A stretch of 64,000 bases of DNA from the IMG/VR virus record IMGVR_UViG_3300043436_005236, positions 1 to 64,000 of that record. The stretch is one strand, 5' to 3'. Source of the DNA: a virus. The notes under the pieces were generated by a model. The model ran no database searches, was not told the DNA's origin, and worked only from the letters and a program-made list of their open reading frames with translations. The stretch's first letter is position 1. Every line of letters begins with the position of its first letter. Made by a program: the position numbers and the translations under genes. Shown here piece after piece: positions 18,073 to 26,563 of this stretch.

Positions 18073-19335
18073 ATGAAGATAGTTGTTTGTCAATATTACA
18101 CTTCAAATATTTCTTATGGTAAATTTTCTGAAGAAATTAATAAAAAATATTGTGAAGATAATGGTTATGTTTATTATCTTGAAAAAGATGGTAATAAAAT
18201 AAAAAATAAAATAGGTTCTCGTTCGTGTCATTGGTATAAACCTTTTTTAATTGAGGAAGTTTTTAATTCACATCCTGATTGTGAGTATATCTTATTCATG
18301 GATATTGATGCAGTTTTCTGTAATAATAAGAGACAAATTGAAGAATTTATTACTAATGACTTTAGTATATTAATGACTGAAGATCACGGACCATCACTAG
18401 TTAATTCTGGTGTTATGTTAATAAAAAATAATCAATTCTCTAAAGATTTTATAAAAGATTGGTGGAATATATGTGAAGAATATCCTTTGTATAAAGAAGG
18501 CTTGTGGCATGATCAAACATGTATTGGTTTATGGTATAACAGACAAGAAAATACTAATGAATTTAAAATAATTCCAAATGACGATTTTAACGCTAGAGAA
18601 TATAAATCCGATAAATTTATCTTCCATGCGTTTTCATATGGTATGTTACCCAATAGAACTATAGATTCAATCTATTACGACAAATTTAATATTGATAAAC
18701 AATTCCAAGATAAAAATTTATATGAGATTGGTGAATATTTTGGGACCGATAAACAATATCTTCACAACTATTACAACAGATTTTATCAAAAATTATTACA
18801 ACCGTATCAAGAAAAATGTGATATTTTAGAAATCGGTGTTTTAGATGGTGCGTCACTAAATGTTTGGAACGAATATTTTGATGAAGGGGTTATTCATGGT
18901 ATTGATATTAATAATTACCAATCAGATATTGAGAGGGTTAGGATGTTTAATGTAGACCAATCTAATGAAGATTCTTTATATGATTTCTCAAACAATGGAT
19001 TTATGTATGATGTAATTATTGATGATGGTTCTCATAAAATGAACGATGTTCAAATTACCGCACAGATTTTATTCGAGAATGTTAAATCGGGTGGTGTACT
19101 AGTAATTGAAGATTTACAAACATCGTTAGAGTGTAGAATGCCGTCAAAGGCGGTATTTGGCTGGGGGGACCCGACTAAAACAACAGCGTTAGACATGTTA
19201 AATAGTATTATTAATGGTAATCCATATACCGATTATAAAACAGAAAGGTGGGAATCTTTCCTAAACAATATAGAATCAATTCAAATATCTAACGATAGAG
19301 ACGATTCAATCTACGCAATTATTATAAAAAAATGA
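18073..19335 (+). CDS. two-domain protein: GT34-like glycosyltransferase plus SAM-dependent methyltransferase
   Basis: 420 residues. Residues 1-205 resemble GT34-like (galactosyl/mannosyl) transferases: YILFMDIDAVF with a DxD-type DID at 77-79, VNSGVMLIKN, WHDQTCIGLW and a late FIFHAFSYG. Residues about 215-420 are a class I methyltransferase of the type found in macrolide and sugar O-methyltransferases: EIGEYFGTDK, CDILEIGVLDGASLNVW (SAM motif I, about 250-265), HGIDIN, and DVIIDDGSHKMNDVQ (313-325). The fusion suggests one protein adds a sugar and methylates it. It begins 3 bases after the GT60-type gene and overlaps the next gene by 4 bases. Codon use is much more A+T-rich than that of the tail genes, a possible sign of separate origin. 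Confidence 0.75.
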   Translation: MKIVVCQYYTSNISYGKFSEEINKKYCEDNGYVYYLEKDGNKIKNKIGSRSCHWYKPFLIEEVFNSHPDCEYILFMDIDAVFCNNKRQIEEFITNDFSILMTEDHGPSLVNSGVMLIKNNQFSKDFIKDWWNICEEYPLYKEGLWHDQTCIGLWYNRQENTNEFKIIPNDDFNAREYKSDKFIFHAFSYGMLPNRTIDSIYYDKFNIDKQFQDKNLYEIGEYFGTDKQYLHNYYNRFYQKLLQPYQEKCDILEIGVLDGASLNVWNEYFDEGVIHGIDINNYQSDIERVRMFNVDQSNEDSLYDFSNNGFMYDVIIDDGSHKMNDVQITAQILFENVKSGGVLVIEDLQTSLECRMPSKAVFGWGDPTKTTALDMLNSIINGNPYTDYKTERWESFLNNIESIQISNDRDDSIYAIIIKK

Positions 19336-20279
19336 ATGCAATAGTATATCATATTTTTTGTGTTGGTGATTACTTAAATGTTGTAAAATCACAAGTAGAG
19401 AAATTAAAAGTATCAGGATTATATGATTGGTGCGATACTTTAGAGGTATCTTGTGTGGACTTAGAAGGTAAATATCAAGGTATTGATGAAATCTTTAATG
19501 GAATGAATAAAGTTAATTTATTCAAAACAAATCAAAACACTTACGAGTATTGGGGTATTAATAAAGTTTGGGAATTATCACAAGAAAATGATGGTAAAGT
19601 ATTTTATTTTCACGCGAAAGGTGTATCAAATACCTACAAAAATTTAGTAACCAAAGAAATTTCAAATTGGAAAGTTGAGGGTATTAAAATTTGGAGGGAT
19701 GCTTTAGAATATTACCTTATAGATAACTTTCAAAAATGTATTGATGATTTAAATGAACACGATACTTGTGGTATGACTTGTGTTGGTAATTGGTTTTGGG
19801 GTAATTTTTGGTGGGCTAATTTGTCATTTGTTAGAGGGAATGATAAACCTGTTCATGGAGATAGATGGTATTTTGAGAATTGGTTACATCATGCTAGACA
19901 TTATAAATCCAAAGAATATTTTCATTTTGAGTGGAACCCCTACTTTTCAAATTTACCAATAAATGCTTATATAGACTTAGAATTTTTTAAGAATAAAGAG
20001 ATTGAGGTGTTAAATGGTTTATTTGGTACAACAGGAATTCAATTAGACGAAGGGTATCCTTCAGAAATCCCGATACAACAAAATGATGTAACAGAACTAA
20101 TTGTTGATAATTTAAAAAGTAATAATGGTAAGTTTATTAATTTACGTGTGGATACTAACATTATGGGTGAACCAATTCATGATATGAGAAAATTTCTAAT
20201 TATGATGATTAAAATTGGTAGTGAAACCTATAGAATTGCATATAATGAAAACTTTAATGTAAGTTTAAAATTTGAGTAA
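19332..20279 (+). CDS. putative glycosyltransferase-like protein
   Basis: 315 residues. The motifs KVFYFHAKGVSN, NFWWANLSFVRGND and HGDRWYFENWLHHAR, with an N-terminal IVYHIFCVGDYLNVVKSQVEKL, recall uncharacterised glycosyltransferase-like proteins found in polysaccharide gene clusters. No clear DxD motif is visible; conserved His and Trp residues may form the active site. It overlaps the preceding gene by 4 bases and sits 3 bases before the next, so all four genes form a single operon. Function within glycan synthesis is inferred from this context. The sequence is A+T-rich like its flanking partners. Confidence 0.5.
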   Translation: MNAIVYHIFCVGDYLNVVKSQVEKLKVSGLYDWCDTLEVSCVDLEGKYQGIDEIFNGMNKVNLFKTNQNTYEYWGINKVWELSQENDGKVFYFHAKGVSNTYKNLVTKEISNWKVEGIKIWRDALEYYLIDNFQKCIDDLNEHDTCGMTCVGNWFWGNFWWANLSFVRGNDKPVHGDRWYFENWLHHARHYKSKEYFHFEWNPYFSNLPINAYIDLEFFKNKEIEVLNGLFGTTGIQLDEGYPSEIPIQQNDVTELIVDNLKSNNGKFINLRVDTNIMGEPIHDMRKFLIMMIKIGSETYRIAYNENFNVSLKFE

Positions 20280-20282
20280 AAT

Positions 20283-21965
20283 ATGAATAAAAATATTACA
20301 ATAGTGACCGGTCTTTGGGATTTAGGTAGAGGGGACATGAATGGGTGGGGTAAAAGAGATTTTCAGCACTATAAAGATAAATTTTTTGAACTGCTTGAAA
20401 CAGATTGTCAATTATGTATATGGATTCCAAAAGAATTAGAAGATGAAGTTTTAAAAATTAGAGACAACAAGCCTACTAAGATTTTTATTAAAAATACTGA
20501 AGATTTTGAAGTGTGGAATCCTTTTTTTAATGACATTCAAAAAATTAGAGAAAATAATGATTGGAAAAACTTTGCTGGGTGGTTGCCCGAATCGCCGCAA
20601 GCAGCTTTAAAGTACTACAATCCAATGATGTTCACTAAATTCTTTATGCTGAATGATTCAGCTATTACTAATCCATTTAATAGTGAATATTTCTTTTGGA
20701 TCGATGGAGGATTAACAAATACTGTTAATGAAGGGTATTTTATTCATGATAATGTTTTAGATAATTTAGAGAACTATACTCGCTGTCATAATGATAAATT
20801 TATTCAAATTTCATACCCGTATGAGGGTAATGATGAAATTCATGGGTTTGAAAGAACAGCTATAGCTCGATATTGTAACACAGATTATGTTAATTATGTG
20901 TGTCGTGGTGGTTTTTTTGGTGGTAGTAAGGAAAACGTTCATAAAATGAACCAATCTTATTATTCTATAATGCACGATACATTAAAAGAGGGGCTAATGG
21001 GTGCAGATGAGTGTTTATTTACAATACTCTCCCACAGACATCCAGATTTAATACATAGATTCGAAATTAGCGGCAATGGTTTAGTGTGGCCATTCTTTGA
21101 AGAGCTCCTTAATTATAGTGACGACAAAATAAAGGGTAAAAAAATGCCCCTTGACACCTCAAATACAGCTCTATATGTTATTGGGTTCAACAGTCCAGCA
21201 CAATTTGAAACACTAATAACATCAATGTATTCATATGATGGGGATTTTATTAAAATGCCGAAAAAGTTCCTTTTAAATAATTCAACCGACTTATCAACAA
21301 CAGAAGAATACATCAGGTTGTGCCAAAAACACGGGTTTGAACATATTAAAAAGGATAATTTAGGTATTTGCGGTGGTAGGCAGTGGATAGCAGAGCATGC
21401 CGATGAAGAAGGATTTGACTTTTACTTCTTTTTCGAAGATGATATGTTTTTCTATCCCAAAGAAGGTGAAATATGTAAAAATGGCTTTAACAGACACATA
21501 CCTAATTTATATAAAAGCGCTCTACACATAATTAAACAAAATAATTTTGACTTTTTAAAGTTAAATTTTACAGAATTTTACGGAGATAACAGCACTCAGT
21601 GGTCGTGGTATAATGTACCTCAAAATATTAGGGAAAAATTCTGGCCTAACAACCCAAAATTACCTATTTCCGGTATTGACCCTAATGCCCCGAAAACAAA
21701 GTTCAATTTAATAAACATTTACAATAAAATACCATTTATTACTGGCGAAATATACTATTCTAATTGGCCTCAAGTTGTTTCTAGGCACGGAAACACAAAA
21801 ATGTTTTTAGATACAAAATGGACACACCCACACGAACAAACTTGGATGTCACATATGTTTCAATTGACCAAAGAGGATCAACTTACACCAGGCTTATTAC
21901 TTTTAACACCAACAGAGCATAATAGGTTTGACTTTTACGACGGTAAGTTACGAAAAGAGTGCTAG
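20283..21965 (+). CDS. two-domain glycosyltransferase: HtrL/YibB-like N-terminus plus GT-like C-terminus
   Basis: 560 residues. Residues 1-290 match the HtrL/YibB family pattern: ITIVTGLWDLGRGDMNGWG, CQLCIWIPKE, FMLNDSAITNPF, YFFWIDGGLTN and CRGGFFGGSKENV. Residues about 296-560 form a second domain with a GT-A-like shape: ALYVIGFNSPAQFETLITSM, KFLLNNSTD, and DFYFFFEDDMFFYP, where EDD may bind metal and nucleotide sugar. The HtrL/YibB family lies in lipopolysaccharide-type clusters, so a sugar-transfer role is likely for both halves. It is the last gene of the island and ends 25 bases from the convergent Thr-Pro protein gene. A fusion of two transferase-like domains is unusual. The exact sugars cannot be deduced. 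Confidence 0.65.
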   Translation: MNKNITIVTGLWDLGRGDMNGWGKRDFQHYKDKFFELLETDCQLCIWIPKELEDEVLKIRDNKPTKIFIKNTEDFEVWNPFFNDIQKIRENNDWKNFAGWLPESPQAALKYYNPMMFTKFFMLNDSAITNPFNSEYFFWIDGGLTNTVNEGYFIHDNVLDNLENYTRCHNDKFIQISYPYEGNDEIHGFERTAIARYCNTDYVNYVCRGGFFGGSKENVHKMNQSYYSIMHDTLKEGLMGADECLFTILSHRHPDLIHRFEISGNGLVWPFFEELLNYSDDKIKGKKMPLDTSNTALYVIGFNSPAQFETLITSMYSYDGDFIKMPKKFLLNNSTDLSTTEEYIRLCQKHGFEHIKKDNLGICGGRQWIAEHADEEGFDFYFFFEDDMFFYPKEGEICKNGFNRHIPNLYKSALHIIKQNNFDFLKLNFTEFYGDNSTQWSWYNVPQNIREKFWPNNPKLPISGIDPNAPKTKFNLINIYNKIPFITGEIYYSNWPQVVSRHGNTKMFLDTKWTHPHEQTWMSHMFQLTKEDQLTPGLLLLTPTEHNRFDFYDGKLRKEC

Positions 21966-21990
21966 TTTATTTCTCTGTTAAAGAACAGTG

Positions 21991-23544
21991 CTACTCAACT
22001 GGCGGATAAGGATTATACGGGTCAGTGCCTGCTTGAAACGCTAGCTGGTAGGGGTCTGTTTCGTATGTATATGGTCCAAAATATTCGTCCCATGCTGTGT
22101 CATAACGATAATATTCACTGCATGGATTAGAATAAGTGAATTGAGAAATAGACGGAAACAGGTCATCCCCTGTATAATATCTATCGTACGTGATAGACCG
22201 AGAATCGCCACCGGTTTGATAATTCCAATTGTCAAGTGATGCTTGTATAGTTCCGTACCATGTTCTAACCTCTTCGCCCTCAAGAACTGCAGAGACGCGT
22301 ACCCATGTACTATGTGTTTCATTTCGCGATCTAGATAAAGGGCCAGTGCATACGTTAGTCTCAGAACTCGTTGCCACTCGGTCAGATTCTGCTAATCCGA
22401 AATCTTTCCACGTCCATGTCGTTGTAAAAGAGTTAGGGTTTTGTGTAATATTATAAGTTACATTTTCTATTATTGTATAACTACCACGGTCTGACCAATT
22501 ATACGAATAATTATATGTAGTATAGCATCCTGGCAATCCATTATCCCATGTTCGGTTATCTGCACAAACACCATCTTTATTCGGACCTTCACATATAAAG
22601 GTATCTACCCGCTTTCTAGTTTTATAAAGTGTATTGTTATACCAATATCCAAGAGTCGCACCTCCAATAAAAACCTCATCGGTATTATCAGGACCACCAT
22701 AATTATCGAGATTAAGATCAGAAGGTAAAACCGCGCACATAGACAAAACCTGAGGCGTGGAAGTAGGTGTTGGTGTCTGCGTAAGCGTTTGTGTTGGTGT
22801 TAGTGTAGGTGTTAATGTAGGCGTCTGCGTAGGTGTCTGTGTGGGTGTTAGCGTTGGTGTAAGAGTCGGTGTTAGTGTGGGTGTAAGAGTCGGTGTTAGG
22901 GTGGGTGTCGATGTCTGTGTAGGTGTTAGCGTTGGTGTTTGTGTTAATGTCAGTGTGGGCGTTTGTGTTAGCGTTCGCGTAGGCGTAACAGTGCGTGTAG
23001 GTGTTTGTGTAGGTGTTTGTGTTGGTGTTAGTGTAGGTGTTGGAGTCGGCGTTAGTGTTTGTGTAGGTGTAGGTGTTGGCGTGCCAGTTACTGATGTCTG
23101 GGTTGGTGTTAGTGTAGGTGTTAATGTAGGCGTCTGCGTAGGTGTCTGTGTGGGTGTTAGCGTTGGTGTAAGAGTGGGTGTTAGTGTGGGTGTAAGAGTA
23201 GGTGTTAGCGTCGGTGTCAGTGTAGGTGTTTGTGTTGGTGTTAGCGTTGGTGTTTGCGTTTGAGTCAGTGTAGGTGTTTGAGTAGGCGTAACAGTGCGTG
23301 TAGGTGTCTGTGTCGGTGTTAGCGTTGGTGTTGGCGTCGGCGTAAGACAAGGAACAGACATGTAACATATTTTATCATACTTGTAGATATAGATAGTATA
23401 AACTCCTTCAATTACGCTTGATGTATACGTATAAGGTAATACCACATCACCAATAACAACCTGTGATGTATTAATACACGGATCGAAGAGAATATTAGCT
23501 GCTTCGCCCTCAAAGTTATTAGAAGTTATTATTACCGTTTTCAT
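21991..23544 (-). CDS. mucin-like Thr-Pro repeat protein, probable virion fibre or decoration
   Basis: 517 residues in three parts. Residues 1-66 form a small beta domain ([19 protein letters not shown]). Residues about 67-268 are almost wholly Thr-Pro repeats with Leu, Gln or Arg inserts ([11 protein letters not shown]), one [10 protein letters not shown] break, and Thr at every second position. The C-terminal 245 residues are Trp/Tyr-rich with scattered Cys ([26 protein letters not shown]) and many Asn-X-Ser/Thr sites. The tract would be a stiff extended stalk like a mucin domain, presenting the C-terminal domain. It lies convergent to and next to the glycosyltransferase operon and downstream of a related gene, making it a strong candidate substrate. 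No signal peptide is seen, as expected for a virion part. Confidence 0.6.
   Translation of the reverse strand: MKTVIITSNNFEGEAANILFDPCINTSQVVIGDVVLPYTYTSSVIEGVYTIYIYKYDKICYMSVPCLTPTPTPTLTPTQTPTRTVTPTQTPTLTQTQTPTLTPTQTPTLTPTLTPTLTPTLTPTLTPTLTPTQTPTQTPTLTPTLTPTQTSVTGTPTPTPTQTLTPTPTPTLTPTQTPTQTPTRTVTPTRTLTQTPTLTLTQTPTLTPTQTSTPTLTPTLTPTLTPTLTPTLTPTQTPTQTPTLTPTLTPTQTLTQTPTPTSTPQVLSMCAVLPSDLNLDNYGGPDNTDEVFIGGATLGYWYNNTLYKTRKRVDTFICEGPNKDGVCADNRTWDNGLPGCYTTYNYSYNWSDRGSYTIIENVTYNITQNPNSFTTTWTWKDFGLAESDRVATSSETNVCTGPLSRSRNETHSTWVRVSAVLEGEEVRTWYGTIQASLDNWNYQTGGDSRSITYDRYYTGDDLFPSISQFTYSNPCSEYYRYDTAWDEYFGPYTYETDPYQLAFQAGTDPYNPYPPVE
22766..23347 (-). repeat. Thr-Pro coding repeat tract in the 517-residue protein
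   Basis: Degenerate units of 6, 12 and 18 nt encode TPT, TPTQ and TPTL words without interruption. Codons for the same words vary at third positions, so the protein pattern is kept although the DNA drifts. The 38 bases at 23063-23100 are identical to 25083-25120 in the upstream gene. Confidence 0.85.
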
Positions 23545-23599
23545 TATACGTATTTTCTAAACCACGTTGTTGTTATTTAATCATTAGGTAGGAGTATAA

Positions 23600-26563
23600 T
23601 TACGTTACAACCATCCCATTGCTGTATGTACCTTCTGGTGTATGTACTGTTTCAAAGTACGGAGTTTTCCAATCAGATTTTAAGTAACAAGCAAGAGCTC
23701 CACTAGGTCCAGCGGTATTAGCAGCCGCGGTAATTTCCCATCCAATATCAGTCATTTTCATAATAACAGAACCTATGTTCGGGCAGGGATCTCCTGCACT
23801 GTTGTAAGCGGCGAAGTTTCCATTCCACGCACAACTACCCAGTTCGCGGTACACTCGTACGCTGTAAGATCTAGCAAAATATGGTGGATTGTCTGTCCAG
23901 CTAACAGTATATTGAGAGTTGAAGAAATCATAAACATAACCCGCAATAAGATGAGTTTGGAAAGTTTCTACACCATCGCGGTAAACTGCCCAGCCTCCAG
24001 ATCGGAGGAACACACCATTGAAGCCCTCGCCGTAACCAAGGCCAAGACCCGGTAATATTACCTTTTCTCTGACTACACCACCTGAAAGCGGTGTAAGTAA
24101 CCCAACCGCAGAAGGTAAATGATCGTATTCTGCAGTCCATTGAACATAGCCAGCTGTTTCATCATCTGGATCCGGATACAGTGGAACAGAATAACCAGGG
24201 TACCAACCACAATTCTCTAACACCGGCGTCGGCGCTGGTGTAGCAGTATACGTCGGTGTCGGCGTCGGTGTTTCTGTTAATGTCGGAGTTGGTGTCGGTG
24301 CTTCTGTTAATGTCGGTGTTGGCGTCAGCGTTGGTGCTGGTGTTTCTGTTAATGTAGGAGTTGGCGTCGGCGTCGGCGTCGGTGTCGGCGTCGGTGTTTC
24401 TGTTAATGTCGGAGTTGGCGTCGGTGTCGGCGTCGGTGTTTCTGTTAATGTAGGAGTTAGCGTCGGTGTTTGTGTTAATGTCAGTGTAGGCGTTTGTGTT
24501 TGTGTTCGTGTGGGTGTAACAGTGCGCGTAGGCGTCATCGTAGGTGTAACAGTACGCGTAACTGTTTGAGTCGGTGTTAGTGTAGGTGTCGGCGTCGGTG
24601 TTTCTGTTAGTGTTGGTGTTGGGGTTGGGGTCGGAGTACCAGTTACAGAGGTTTGCGTAGGTGTGAGGGTAGGTGTTAATGTCTGTGTAGGTGTTGATGT
24701 CCGTGTGGGTGTTTGAGTAAGTGTTAGTGTAGGTGTCTGAGTGAGCGTCAGTGTAGGTGTTAGCGTCGGTGTTAGTGTAGGTGTTTGTGTTGGTGTTAGC
24801 GTTGGTGTTTGTGTTAATGTCAGTGTAGGCGTTTGTGTTTGTGTTTGTGTAGGTGTAACAGTACGCGTAGGCGTCATCGTAGGTGTAACAGTACGCGTAA
24901 CTGTTTGTGTTAACGTTGGTGTCTGTGTTAATGTAGGAGTTGGCGTCGGTGTCGGCGTCGGTGTTTCTGTTAATGTAGGTGTTTGTGTTGGTGTTAGCGT
25001 TGGTGTTAGCGTTGGTGTTTGTGTTTGTGTTTGTGTAGGTGTAACAGTACGCGTAGGTGTTTGTGTAGGCGTAACAGTGCGCGTAGGTGTAGGTGTTGGC
25101 GTGCCAGTTACTGATGTCTGAGTGAGCGTCAGTGTAGGTGTTGATGTCCGTGTAGGTGTTAATGTCCGTGTGGGTGTTTGAGTAAGTGTTAGTGTAGGTG
25201 TCTGAGTGAGCGTCAGTGTAGGTGTTTGTGTAGGCGTAACAGTGCGCGTAACTGTTTGTGTTAGTGTAGGTGTAGCTGTTGATGTTGATGTTTGTGTCGG
25301 TGTCGGTGTCAATATAACAGGTTCAAAATCGCAAGTTATGTTTGTAAGCGTTGGCGTAGCTGTAGGTGTTTGTGTAGGTGTCTGTGTAGGTGTTAGCGTT
25401 GGTGTTTGTGTTGGTGTTTGTGTTGGTGTTTGTGTTGGTGTTTGCGTTGGCGTCCGTGTAGGTGTAACAGTGCGCGTAGGCGTCATCGTAGGTGTAACAG
25501 TACGCGTAGGTGTCATAGTAGGCGTAACAGTCTGTGTTGGCGTAGGCGGCGGTGTTGTTCCAACAGTAGCAGTTTGCGTAGCTGTCGGAGTTACTGTCTG
25601 CGTTACCGTCTGCGTTAGCGTTGGTGTTTGCGTCGGTGTTAGCGTTGGTGTTTGCGTCGGTGTTAATGTTGGTGTTTGTGTTGGAGTTGGTGTCTGTGTT
25701 AGTGTCGGTGTTAATGTTTGCGTTAGCGTTGGTGTCAGCGTTAGTGTTGGTGTTGGCGTAGCAGTACTTGTTACAGTAGGTGTAGGTGTAGGAGCAGGCA
25801 GAACAGAAATAGCTGTAAAGCTCGTAGCGCTCCCCCTCGTATTACCTACCAAAACAGTATATGTAGTGTTTATTAAAGGGGAAACTACATACATACCACA
25901 TAGTGGTATGTTTCTCGTCGAAAAATCACCACGAGCAATCTCTGCATTTATACTCTTCCATGAAAGGATAGCCGAACCTCCATATTCGATTACTGGTCGC
26001 GATGTAAAGAGCTCTACTTCTGGTAAAAGCTTAACAGGTACATTGCTTAAAGAACCTACATATGTTTGCCTGTTATTATTTCCTTCAAAATTAAAAAAAG
26101 TAAAATTACCTTCTGAAGGAATAATTTGCGTGTTTATTATATCAAAATTTCCTATTTCGTCATAAAAGGAATTTTGAAATATGTTAATAGGCTGAATTAT
26201 ACCAACTGTCGCGCCATTATTATATACAAAAAGAAATTGTGCTGTTAGAGGCGCGTTATAACTACTCAACGTATTGTAATATCTATGTGTATACTGAGTC
26301 GCAATACTACCACCTATTTTACCGTTTACGATTTCATTAAAAATAGACTGCTCTTTATAGTCAAAAATAAGATCCTTTTGAAAAAACTCCTTACTACCAT
26401 CCCCCCAGTCGATTTTCAAAAACAAAACATCATATGACTCTTCATTTACCCCTGTTAAAACAAAATTTACAGCAGAGCTGCCTTTTATATCGAGCGGTGC
26501 CTTAAAAATAACATTGCTACCCTCTACAACAGGTAAGTCGTAATAGATATTAGCGTAATTCAT
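23600..26563 (-). CDS. mucin-like Thr-Pro repeat protein with PKD-like and Ig-like N-terminal domains
   Basis: 987 residues. Residues about 1-115 contain a PKD-like domain ([13 protein letters not shown], then YTHRYYN). Residues about 180-255 form an Ig-like beta domain ([33 protein letters not shown]). From about 258 to 780 the chain is dominated by Thr-Pro words with Leu, Gln, Arg, Val, Glu and Met inserts, broken by a short non-repeat segment with one Cys (ITCDFEPVI) and two VTGTP words. The C-terminal 205 residues are Trp/Tyr-rich and presumably globular. The start overlaps the end of the 1450-residue baseplate-type gene by 4 bases, so it is probably made with the tail. With more than 500 repeat residues it is the largest candidate acceptor for the GT60-type enzyme. 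Confidence 0.6.
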   Translation of the reverse strand: MNYANIYYDLPVVEGSNVIFKAPLDIKGSSAVNFVLTGVNEESYDVLFLKIDWGDGSKEFFQKDLIFDYKEQSIFNEIVNGKIGGSIATQYTHRYYNTLSSYNAPLTAQFLFVYNNGATVGIIQPINIFQNSFYDEIGNFDIINTQIIPSEGNFTFFNFEGNNNRQTYVGSLSNVPVKLLPEVELFTSRPVIEYGGSAILSWKSINAEIARGDFSTRNIPLCGMYVVSPLINTTYTVLVGNTRGSATSFTAISVLPAPTPTPTVTSTATPTPTLTLTPTLTQTLTPTLTQTPTPTQTPTLTPTQTPTLTPTQTPTLTQTVTQTVTPTATQTATVGTTPPPTPTQTVTPTMTPTRTVTPTMTPTRTVTPTRTPTQTPTQTPTQTPTQTPTLTPTQTPTQTPTATPTLTNITCDFEPVILTPTPTQTSTSTATPTLTQTVTRTVTPTQTPTLTLTQTPTLTLTQTPTRTLTPTRTSTPTLTLTQTSVTGTPTPTPTRTVTPTQTPTRTVTPTQTQTQTPTLTPTLTPTQTPTLTETPTPTPTPTPTLTQTPTLTQTVTRTVTPTMTPTRTVTPTQTQTQTPTLTLTQTPTLTPTQTPTLTPTLTPTLTLTQTPTLTLTQTPTRTSTPTQTLTPTLTPTQTSVTGTPTPTPTPTLTETPTPTPTLTPTQTVTRTVTPTMTPTRTVTPTRTQTQTPTLTLTQTPTLTPTLTETPTPTPTPTPTLTETPTPTPTPTPTPTPTLTETPAPTLTPTPTLTEAPTPTPTLTETPTPTPTYTATPAPTPVLENCGWYPGYSVPLYPDPDDETAGYVQWTAEYDHLPSAVGLLTPLSGGVVREKVILPGLGLGYGEGFNGVFLRSGGWAVYRDGVETFQTHLIAGYVYDFFNSQYTVSWTDNPPYFARSYSVRVYRELGSCAWNGNFAAYNSAGDPCPNIGSVIMKMTDIGWEITAAANTAGPSGALACYLKSDWKTPYFETVHTPEGTYSNGMVVT
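24225..25800 (-). repeat. long Thr-Pro coding repeat tract in the 987-residue protein
   Basis: About 1.6 kb of degenerate units (reading GTxGGTGTT and similar on the plus strand) encoding TPT-type words, broken only near 25310-25345. Longer words recur ([19 protein letters not shown]), pointing to segmental duplication inside the tract. Confidence 0.85.

Noticed and set aside
21966-21990. Hairpin CTGTT/AACAG between convergent genes as a terminator
   Set aside because: Only 5 bp, A/T-rich and without a clear T run; too weak to call.
22757-23263. Plus-strand frame of [11 protein letters not shown] type, resembling a hydrophobic repeat protein
   Set aside because: It is the antisense shadow of the Thr-Pro repeat; the minus frame has real flanking domains and normal operon spacing.
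22766-25800. CRISPR array or satellite DNA
   Set aside because: Repeats are coding, degenerate, uneven in period and without spacers.
25206-26165. Long plus-strand frame of Val-Gly repeats
   Set aside because: Antisense shadow of the 987-residue gene; the repeat composition keeps stops away from other frames.
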